Assembly (NCBI GenBank): GCA_947306845.1
Contig: CAMZHP010000147.1
Location: forward strand, 1 to 7,984
From: an uncultured Prevotellaceae bacterium
GTDB lineage: Bacteria; Bacteroidota; Bacteroidia; Bacteroidales; Bacteroidaceae
Direction: 5' to 3'
Length of the DNA: 7,984 nt
Shown piece after piece: positions 1 to 5,410 of this stretch. The notes under the pieces are model-generated. The model was not told where the DNA came from. It was given only the letters and a program-made list of their open reading frames with translations, and made no database searches. The position numbers and the translations under genes are program-made. Every line of letters begins with the position of its first letter. Position 1 is the stretch's first letter.

Positions 1-1
1 C

Positions 2-373
2 TCGTCATCATCAGTCACGTCTATCTCCAATTCCGATCTTTATTTCAATGGCCGACAGGTGGGGTCCATCCGGCCTGATGGTGAAGTGTATATCAACGGC
101 CGAAATGTGGGACAGATACGCTCCAATGGCGATATCTATGTCAGTGGCTCCAGAAAGGGGGAGATCCGTTCCAATGGTGACATCTACCAATCGGGAAGAA
201 GAGTAGGCGAGATTCGATCAAACGGTGATGTTTACCAGGAGGGAAGAAGAGTGGGTGAAATCCGCTCCAACGGAGATGTTTACAAAGACGGCAGGAACGT
301 TGGCAATGTGAGAAATATGAAAAACCGCACTTGGGTGGCAGTCATCTATTTCTTCGGATTCTTCTCCTTCTGA
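2..373 (+). CDS. Tandem 16-residue repeat protein, 3' end (5' end outside window)
   Basis: The frame is open from the left window edge to TGA at 371-373, so the start lies outside; a GTG at 59-61 falls inside a repeat and is not a credible start. The visible part is 123 residues. After a Ser-rich lead-in and a degenerate unit (23..61) come five regular 16-residue units (62..301), each of the form G-x-I-R-S-N-G-D-[IV]-Y-x-x-G-R-x-V. The last unit runs into an aromatic, hydrophobic end (T-W-V-A-V-I-Y-F-F-G-F-F-S-F). The alternating pattern with NG/SG turns implies a beta-strand/turn repeat. From memory it resembles the short repeats of Bacteroidota proteins named '4-fold beta flower', some of which end in a similar W-x-A-V-aromatic tail; that match is a low-confidence inference. 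The tail could be a membrane or interaction segment. The function is unknown. The 3' end overlaps the convergent AAA+ gene by 28 bp. Confidence 0.8.
   Translation, partial: SSSSVTSISNSDLYFNGRQVGSIRPDGEVYINGRNVGQIRSNGDIYVSGSRKGEIRSNGDIYQSGRRVGEIRSNGDVYQEGRRVGEIRSNGDVYKDGRNVGNVRNMKNRTWVAVIYFFGFFSF
62..301 (+). repeat. Five in-frame 48-bp units encoding 16-residue repeats
   Basis: Units are 62..109, 110..157, 158..205, 206..253 and 254..301, with a degenerate unit before (23..61) and a truncated one after. The protein pattern (IRSNGD, Y, G-R, V-G) is far better kept than the DNA: Ser is TCC or TCA, Asn AAT or AAC, Gly GGT, GGC or GGA, and Ile ATA, ATC or ATT at equivalent places. This argues for old repeats held by selection on the protein fold rather than a fresh DNA duplication. 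The closest pair in DNA is units 3 and 4, around the GGAAGAAGAGT segment. Confidence 0.85.
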
Positions 374-2580
374 ACTCCCGGGAGCTGGAATCCTATTTGC
401 ACATTCCTGCTCTCCTTGGGAGCATATTCCGCCCAGGCTTTTTCAATGTCTGATTTGAGAATGAGTTGACAGGTCCGCTCATCAGCTTTCCCTGATGTCA
501 TCACACGCTCGGCCATCGCGGGCAGGATGCCGTTGTGCACATACTGTCCCACCCATCGCGCATTGCCGAACAGGCGGCTCTTATTGGCGACGGCTTCCGT
601 GATGGTGTCATGCAGATAGTCTTTTGCTGTTTCATCCAGCTCGTATCGCTCTTGTTTAAGCACCAGTTGAGCGATACGCGTCAGTTCATCGGCTGAGTAG
701 TCGTCAAAATGGATCTTGTGGGCAAATCTTCCGCGCAGTCCGGGATTGATTTTCACCATATTGTTGAGCTCGTCCTCATAGCCTGCCATGATGATGAGCA
801 TATTGGGGTTTTCCTCGGCCATCTTGGGCAGCAGACTCTCAATGACACGGTGGCCGAAGTCTGAACGCTCGGAGTCATTGACGAAGAGCGAGTAGGCCTC
901 ATCGATGAAAAGCACCTTTCCTTCCGCTTCCTCAAGCAATTCCTTCATGTTTGTCTCTGTCTCTCCGAGATAACGTCCCACCAAGTTGCTGCGGTCTGTC
1001 ACGATCACATCGCCGTCGGTGAGAAGGCCCATGGCATGGAAAATCTTTCCGATGTGTTTGGCCACTGTCGTCTTCCCTGTGCCGGGATTGCCGTAGAAAA
1101 GCATGTGGTGGGCATTGTTGCTGCTGCCAGGCAAGCCATACGACTCTCGGAGTTGGTTGAATCTCACATGGGTGAAAATCTTCTCCAGATCGCTCTTCAA
1201 CTTCCCCAAACCCACCATTTTTCGGAGGTCTGACATCGCCTCGTCATAGGCTGTCGGATGTTCCTCTATCTCCGCATTGTCGGAAGAATCCCAGGTTAGG
1301 TCTTCAGGCTCGATGCTGGTAAGGAAAGTGTATAGGTCCGACCAATGGTCATCCAGTTGCTCCTGTCTGCGTTTGTTAAAGTTCTTTACTATCTCGATGC
1401 CTACCAGACAGGCTTTCTCATAGTCCCAGGGAGTCGTTTTGGCGTATTCAGTGGCAAACCACTTCGATAGCTTTTCAATGGCTGCTGGTGTGATGGTGAG
1501 CTTTTTCTGCTCCTTCAGTATTTCATACAGGACGTCCATCGAATGACTGGCATTGTAGGTGGCTGGCAAAGGGACGCTGTCGTCGAGTTGGGCGCTCTCA
1601 TACACCTTGGGGCACTCATACCGCTCGTAGAGCTTGTTGACAACGAGGCGGTCATACCATTCCAGGCATGCCATCGTGAATTGGAGGTCGCCTGCCAAGC
1701 AAATATTCGTCTGCATGGTGAGGAAGGTCTGGGGAGCACATTCCCTGATTCGTGTCAGCCGATACGCTGCCGAACTTTCATTGATGCCTTCTTTCCAAAG
1801 GATTTTTCCATCTGGGGTGATGTCGAATCCTACAGCCGCGACAGGGATGATGCCGTTGTCAAAGATGCAGGTATAATGACCTCTTTGCCACAGATGCCTC
1901 GATGTCATGTTCATGCAGGTGATGTGAGAGGGGAGGTCTTTTTGCTCATACATCAGCACCATGTGCTCATTATAGCAGTAGAAATCCAAGCAAGTGCCTT
2001 GTCGGTGGTTACTGAACTCTATCTTGATACTGTCATCTGCCATGGAGGGGGATTTTCCAGCCCGTGTGAATTTGAATCCATGTGGGGCGGGTTCTCTGAG
2101 CACCACTTGGCGGCTGAGAATCCTGAATTTGAAAGCGGTCACGTTGTCTCGGTTCTCAAACAGTGGTTCACCGTCGGCCTCATAGAGTAGATTTGAGAGA
2201 TAGATGGTATATGCCCCAACGTGAAGGCGATCGAGGCATTTTTGCAGACTGAGGGTGCTGTAACCGGTGTCATCCAGCATCTCTACGTTCTCATAGATAC
2301 GTTGACCGTCATCATCGCTGTAAACCAGAATTTCCATGACTTCTGTCGTATCGGTGGTCTCCTCTTCTGGGATGATGAGCTCATTGTCGTGAATGATGAT
2401 GTGGATGCCTTCGCAGTTGGCCAGGTCTTCCTCAATGTATATAGGCTGTTCGGAAATATCCTTCTCACCAAAAAAGACGGAGGCGTGACTGAACTTGTAA
2501 GAGGGAGAATTGAAAGTCGGGATGTCATGTTTGCAGGCTGTTTCTGTAGAAGGTATGTTTGTTCGTAATCGTCTTGTCAT
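346..2580 (-). CDS. CbxX/CfqX (CbbX/SpoVK)-type AAA+ ATPase with a large unrecognised N-terminal region
   Basis: The protein has 744 residues from the chosen ATG (2578-2580). The frame stays open to an ATG at 2638-2640, but those 20 extra residues run through a hairpin-forming GC-rich repeat and look non-genic. The AAA+ module fills the C-terminal third: Walker A GNPGTGKT at 497-504 (1069..1092), Walker B VLFIDEA at 556-562, sensor 1 near AGYEDE at 599-604, arginine-finger region GLRGRF at 614-619, and a NARWV sensor-2-like motif at 673-677. This order matches the CbxX/CfqX family, hexameric ATPases that remodel partner proteins (RuBisCO activase CbbX; the EccA component of ESX secretion has the same module). 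Residues 1 to about 280 look beta-rich, and about 280-440 look helical and charged; I recognise no family there. There is no signal peptide, so it is probably cytoplasmic. The partner is unknown. The 3' end overlaps the repeat-protein gene, and no good TAnnTTTG promoter was found upstream. Confidence 0.9.
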   Translation of the reverse strand: MTRRLRTNIPSTETACKHDIPTFNSPSYKFSHASVFFGEKDISEQPIYIEEDLANCEGIHIIIHDNELIIPEEETTDTTEVMEILVYSDDDGQRIYENVEMLDDTGYSTLSLQKCLDRLHVGAYTIYLSNLLYEADGEPLFENRDNVTAFKFRILSRQVVLREPAPHGFKFTRAGKSPSMADDSIKIEFSNHRQGTCLDFYCYNEHMVLMYEQKDLPSHITCMNMTSRHLWQRGHYTCIFDNGIIPVAAVGFDITPDGKILWKEGINESSAAYRLTRIRECAPQTFLTMQTNICLAGDLQFTMACLEWYDRLVVNKLYERYECPKVYESAQLDDSVPLPATYNASHSMDVLYEILKEQKKLTITPAAIEKLSKWFATEYAKTTPWDYEKACLVGIEIVKNFNKRRQEQLDDHWSDLYTFLTSIEPEDLTWDSSDNAEIEEHPTAYDEAMSDLRKMVGLGKLKSDLEKIFTHVRFNQLRESYGLPGSSNNAHHMLFYGNPGTGKTTVAKHIGKIFHAMGLLTDGDVIVTDRSNLVGRYLGETETNMKELLEEAEGKVLFIDEAYSLFVNDSERSDFGHRVIESLLPKMAEENPNMLIIMAGYEDELNNMVKINPGLRGRFAHKIHFDDYSADELTRIAQLVLKQERYELDETAKDYLHDTITEAVANKSRLFGNARWVGQYVHNGILPAMAERVMTSGKADERTCQLILKSDIEKAWAEYAPKESRNVQIGFQLPGVQKEKNPKK

Positions 2581-2913
2581 ATTGGATGATTTTGATTGCT
2601 GTCTGCCTCCCCCGTAAGGGGGAATGCTTGTCACACACATGTCAGTATATTGGATGTGTCAAAAGGAATTCCTTCAATTTTGACACACCCTCAAGCGAGA
2701 GGGTGGCTGCGGACTTCCGCAGCGTGGTAATATATGGATCAGTAAGTTATATTTATCCCATTATCTTTCTTTTTCTCCTATTGGAGTGATTCTCACTTCT
2801 TTTCTTTCCTTCTGGTTGTGTCAGTTTGTCAATGATCGCTTTTGTTAAGCATAAGGAATAGGATTCGTATCTTTATCTATCACAAATAACTAAAAAAATA
2901 AGAAAAAGATGTT
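2581..2913. other. Gene-free interval between the AAA+ gene and the exported-protein gene
   Basis: This 333-bp interval holds the inverted-repeat cluster in its AAA+-proximal half and an AT-rich, pyrimidine-biased stretch (about 2724..2913) in the other half. I saw no convincing coding frame, tRNA or small RNA. On the minus strand, which would drive the AAA+ gene, only a near match to the phylum's -7 box exists (GTTATTTG at complement(2883..2890)), directly after the stop of the neighbouring gene. The AAA+ gene may therefore be read through from 2914..3408 or use a promoter I cannot identify. A small hairpin (AGTGA/TCACT, 2785..2797) followed by a T-rich run on the plus strand has no plus-strand gene to terminate. 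Confidence 0.5.
2601..2723. repeat. Cluster of inverted repeats, REP/MITE-like
   Basis: Four stem-loops are visible. 2608..2623 has a 6-bp TCCCCC/GGGGGA stem with a GTAA loop. 2655..2687 has a perfect 10-bp TGTGTCAAAA/TTTTGACACA stem around a 13-nt loop that contains part of the palindrome AAGGAATTCCTT (2663..2674). 2686..2705 has a 7-bp CACCCTC/GAGGGTG stem with a 6-nt loop. 2706..2723 has a 7-bp GCTGCGG/CCGCAGC stem with a 4-nt loop. The second and third stems overlap by two bases, and the fourth abuts the third. The outer arms also resemble each other in inverted orientation (GCC-A/T-CCC followed by a G-run, with TGTGTCA-like inner ends). No coding capacity or transposase is present. It sits just upstream of the AAA+ start, so it could act in the leader RNA, as a terminator, or be a dispersed mobile palindrome. 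The stems are seen directly; the mobile-element reading is inference. Confidence 0.55.
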
Positions 2914-3408
2914 TTATTTCCCATACACCTCGTCCCAGTTTTCAAGCAGCTCCTTGTTTTTCTTGCGGGCCTTGCGGCTGAGAGGCTTCTTGCGGATCAG
3001 TTCGCTAAAGTCAAAGGGAACACCGCTGTTTGGGGGCGCATAAGCAGGGAGGTCGGCCACAGCACTGGCCACTATGGCGTTGATGCCCTGCTTGTTCTTG
3101 CCCCAAACCACCACCTCGCTCAAACGGTTCTCACGGGGTAATAACCAAAGCGTATCCTTGAGTTCTGCACGCTCCACCACGCGGGTGAGATAACTCGCAT
3201 GCGACAGCGTGGCACTTTTAAAAACCCCTTCCACAGGAATTTGCCCACGATAGTTGCTGCGACTTATTGCTCCCTTGTCGGTCGTGAGGTTTACTTCCCG
3301 GATAGGGGTGCCGGTCTCTTTGTCTACAACGACGATGGTATCCTGTGCCTTAGCATACAACACCAAGACATTGAACAGGAAGAGCCAAAAGGCGAAATGA
3401 TGAAACAT
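2914..3408 (-). CDS. Small exported protein with carboxypeptidase-regulatory-like domain
   Basis: The protein has 164 residues from the ATG at 3406-3408. A longer version would begin with TTG at 3448-3450, which lies in the predicted -7 promoter box, so the ATG is preferred; it also opens directly into the signal peptide. Residues 1-21 are a hydrophobic secretion signal (FAFWLFLFNVLVLY) with an A-K-A cleavage site before Gln22, although the n-region has His rather than Lys/Arg. Residues about 24-95 (IVVVDKETGTPIREVNL, then a SNYRGQ turn and a DTLWLLP strand) fit the transthyretin-like carboxypeptidase-regulatory fold common in Bacteroidota. The segment LSEVVVWG (96-103) resembles the linker that precedes a TonB plug domain, yet no plug or barrel follows. 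The C-terminus (about 138-164) is strongly basic and helical, ending near NWDEVYGK. It is probably periplasmic or envelope-associated; the role is unknown. Confidence 0.82.
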   Translation of the reverse strand: MFHHFAFWLFLFNVLVLYAKAQDTIVVVDKETGTPIREVNLTTDKGAISRSNYRGQIPVEGVFKSATLSHASYLTRVVERAELKDTLWLLPRENRLSEVVVWGKNKQGINAIVASAVADLPAYAPPNSGVPFDFSELIRKKPLSRKARKKNKELLENWDEVYGK

Positions 3409-3447
3409 AGCGATCTGAAGATGAATGGCATAATTAGGTTGGTGTTG

Positions 3448-3483
3448 CAAAAATATATAGTAGAATCGCTAAACACATCAAAA
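3448..3483 (-). promoter_or_regulatory. Bacteroidota-type promoter for the exported-protein gene
   Basis: On the minus strand, TATTTTTG at complement(3448..3455) matches the TAnnTTTG -7 box. TTTTG at complement(3479..3483) can serve as the -33 TTTG element, with a 23-nt gap. Transcription would start near 3442, giving a leader of about 34 nt before the ATG at 3408. The match is by consensus only. Confidence 0.5.
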
Positions 3484-3659
3484 GCCTCGCTCTTTTATGA
3501 TATATTAATTTCCAAATACTTTTTTCATCATAAATTTAAGTTAACAGCCCCTTTGCTTAACGTTGATTGACAATGAATAAAATAAAGAAAAATTTAAAAA
3601 TTTTTACTCAACAGGAAAAAGATTTCTGGTAATTAAACCCTTTTTCGCTGATTATTGTG

Positions 3660-3667
3660 TAAATTTG
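3660..3667 (+). promoter_or_regulatory. -7 promoter box for the GH43 gene
   Basis: TAAATTTG fits the Bacteroidota -7 consensus TAnnTTTG exactly and lies 22 nt before the ATG at 3690, giving a short leader typical of the phylum. The -33 element is poor: the T-rich run around 3640..3645 is the only candidate. A weak -33 box would be compatible with a gene needing an activator, but none is visible here. The palindrome-cored sequence AACGTTAA at 3671..3678 lies at the expected transcription start. Confidence 0.5.
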
Positions 3668-3689
3668 CATAACGTTAATCCTTATCCCC

Positions 3690-5381
3690 ATGAACATGAA
3701 ATTGACAGGCATCCTGCTGCTCTTTGGTTGCATGACCATATCATCGCTGACAGCTCAAGACAATAAAGCCAGGAACAATACAGCCAGGAACAATACAGGC
3801 AATCCATCCACCTCCGTTCTGAAATGGGGTGACCAAGGTAATGGCACGTATGTCAATCCCATCCTTTGTGCCGACTATTCCGACCCCGATGTCATCAGGG
3901 TAGGCAATAAGTATTATATGGTGGCTTCCGACTTCCATTTCATCGGCATGCAGATTCTTGAGTCCGAAGACATGGTCAACTGGCACATCCTCACGCAGGT
4001 CTACCATGGATTCGACCTGCCGGGATGGGACACCAACGAGCGCTATGCCGGCGGATCATGGGCTCCTGCCATCCGTTACCACGACGGGAAGTTCTGGATC
4101 TATTTCTGCACACCGCATGAGGGCCTGTTCATGACACAGGCAGAACGCCCGGAAGGCCCCTGGAGTCCACTGCACATGGTCAAGGCAGTGTGGCATTGGG
4201 AAGACCCATGCCCGTTCTGGGATGACAACGGACAGGCTTATCTCGGGCGCAGCCAGCATGGTGCGGGGCCCATCATCGTACATAAGATGAGTGCTGACGG
4301 TCGGTCACTTCTCGACGAGGGTGTCACGGTATATACAGGTCCAGTGGCTGAGGGAACCAAATTCCTCAAACGAAACGGCTATTATTACCTTTCCATTCCC
4401 GAAGGTGGTGTGGGGACAGGATGGCAAACGGTACTGCGTTCCAAGAATATCTACGGCCCTTACGAAAAGAGAGTGGTACTGGAACAGGGCACCACTTCTG
4501 TCAACGGACCGCATCAGGGGGCCATCGTCGATACGCCGCAGGGGGAGTGGTGGTTCTATCACTTCCAGCACAATGGGGCTTTGGGACGGGTGGTGCACCT
4601 CCAACCCATGCACTGGCATGACGACTGGCCGGTCATCGGAGTAGATGTTGACCGCAATGGGGTAGGGGAGCCAGTGGCAGTCTGGCCCATGCCTCTCATC
4701 ACATCATCGGAAATAGAAACTGGTCCCATGTCCATGTCACCGTTGGTGAAAAAGGGTCTGGAAAACAGGCATCTCCCACAGACCAGTGACGACTTTGAGC
4801 AGACAAATCTCTCACCGCAGTGGCAGTGGAACCATAATCCGAACAACAGTGCTTGGTCGCTGACGGAGCACCGGGGCCAACTGACGCTCCATGCTCTTCC
4901 GGCAGAAAACTTCCTAAAGGCGCGCAATACCCTCACCCAGAAAGTGATGGGATACCAGAGTGTCGCTACGATAGCCATGGATGTCTCGCGTCTGTCAGAC
5001 GGAGCACGCTGCGGTCTCGCCTGCATGGGAAAGACCAATGAATTGTTGGGCATCGCCAAAGAAAATGGCCAACTGAAAATCTATCGGAGTGATGGCTCGT
5101 CGGATAGCATCCTTTCGCTACTCCATGCAAAAAAAGTCTTCCTGCGTATCACTTTCGACATGCCGAGCAAACAATACCACCTTGCCTACAGCACCAACAA
5201 CCGGCTTTTCACCCCCATCGCCCAACCTTTCTTCGTCGATTTCGGCCATTGGAAAGGTGTCCGCTTCGGCATCTATCACTATCTCCAGTCTTCTCCATCA
5301 TCCTTATCCCAATCCTCATCTCATTCATCAAGCACCGGCTTTATCACCCTGCCCTGGGTAAAGTATGAAATTAAGAATTAA
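3690..5381 (+). CDS. Secreted glycoside hydrolase family 43 protein (beta-xylosidase / arabinofuranosidase type)
   Basis: The 563-residue protein starts at ATG 3690. Residues 1-22 form a signal peptide (LTGILLLFGC core, cleavage near TAQ|D); Cys14 gives a loose lipobox (LFGC), so lipoprotein export is a weaker alternative. Residues about 50-335 are the five-bladed GH43 beta-propeller. All three acidic residues of the family are present: base Asp65 in YSDPDV (3882..3884), pKa-modulating Asp172 in WEDPCPFW (4203..4205) and acid Glu221 in VAEGTKF (4350..4352). Residues about 366-560 form the C-terminal concanavalin-like beta-sandwich of GH43 xylosidases (starts DDFEQ; QKVMGYQSVATI; FGIYHYL). It is an inverting enzyme, probably acting on xylo- or arabino-oligosaccharides in the periplasm or at the surface; the exact substrate cannot be read from sequence. 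Oddities are a duplicated ARNNT near the N-terminus and a Ser-rich insert at 534-549. No SusC/SusD neighbours are in the window. Confidence 0.93.
   Translation: MNMKLTGILLLFGCMTISSLTAQDNKARNNTARNNTGNPSTSVLKWGDQGNGTYVNPILCADYSDPDVIRVGNKYYMVASDFHFIGMQILESEDMVNWHILTQVYHGFDLPGWDTNERYAGGSWAPAIRYHDGKFWIYFCTPHEGLFMTQAERPEGPWSPLHMVKAVWHWEDPCPFWDDNGQAYLGRSQHGAGPIIVHKMSADGRSLLDEGVTVYTGPVAEGTKFLKRNGYYYLSIPEGGVGTGWQTVLRSKNIYGPYEKRVVLEQGTTSVNGPHQGAIVDTPQGEWWFYHFQHNGALGRVVHLQPMHWHDDWPVIGVDVDRNGVGEPVAVWPMPLITSSEIETGPMSMSPLVKKGLENRHLPQTSDDFEQTNLSPQWQWNHNPNNSAWSLTEHRGQLTLHALPAENFLKARNTLTQKVMGYQSVATIAMDVSRLSDGARCGLACMGKTNELLGIAKENGQLKIYRSDGSSDSILSLLHAKKVFLRITFDMPSKQYHLAYSTNNRLFTPIAQPFFVDFGHWKGVRFGIYHYLQSSPSSLSQSSSHSSSTGFITLPWVKYEIKN
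3768..3797 (+). repeat. Perfect 15-bp tandem duplication in the GH43 gene
   Basis: GCCAGGAACAATACA occurs twice head to tail (3768..3782 and 3783..3797), in frame, giving a repeated A-R-N-N-T in the linker just after the signal peptide. The copies are identical, which indicates a recent slippage-type duplication in a tolerant linker. Confidence 0.85.
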
Positions 5382-5410
5382 GAATTATTCTTCACTCTTC
5401 ACTCTTCACT
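5371..5410. repeat. Heptamer repeat tract between convergent genes (possible weak bidirectional terminator)
   Basis: The tract is TTAAGAA twice (5371..5384), a TTATT spacer, then CTTCACT three times (5390..5410). It codes the last residues and stop of the GH43 gene at one end and reaches the first base of the patatin stop codon at the other. AAGAAT-T-ATTCTT (5380..5392) is an inverted repeat, but it is AT-only with a one-base loop and no clear U-run, so terminator function is doubtful. I recall similar tracts in intergenic DNA of other Bacteroidota, from memory only. Confidence 0.65.

Noticed and set aside
62..301. 48-bp repeats as a possible CRISPR array
   Set aside because: The units are contiguous, in frame, lack spacers and diverge at synonymous sites; they are protein repeats.
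375..384. CTCCCGGGAG palindrome as a terminator for the repeat-protein gene
   Set aside because: It has no loop and no following U-run, and it sits inside the AAA+ coding sequence; it is most likely chance.
1543..2190. Long open plus-strand frame opposite the AA+ gene
   Set aside because: It is antisense to a gene with clear AAA+ motifs downstream in the same frame, its product has no recognisable domain, and such shadows are expected at this base composition.
2581..2640. Extension of the AAA+ protein to an ATG at 2638-2640 (20 more residues)
   Set aside because: The added segment runs through a GC-rich hairpin of the repeat cluster and gives a Pro/Gly/Gln/Ser-rich peptide with no family look; the ATG at 2580 is more plausible.
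2785..2797. AGTGA/TCACT hairpin followed by a T-rich run as a rho-independent terminator
   Set aside because: The stem is only 5 bp and the orientation would need a plus-strand transcript, for which no gene exists there.
3409..3450. TTG start adding 14 residues to the exported protein
   Set aside because: It overlaps the predicted -7 box and would bury the signal peptide behind a polar stretch.
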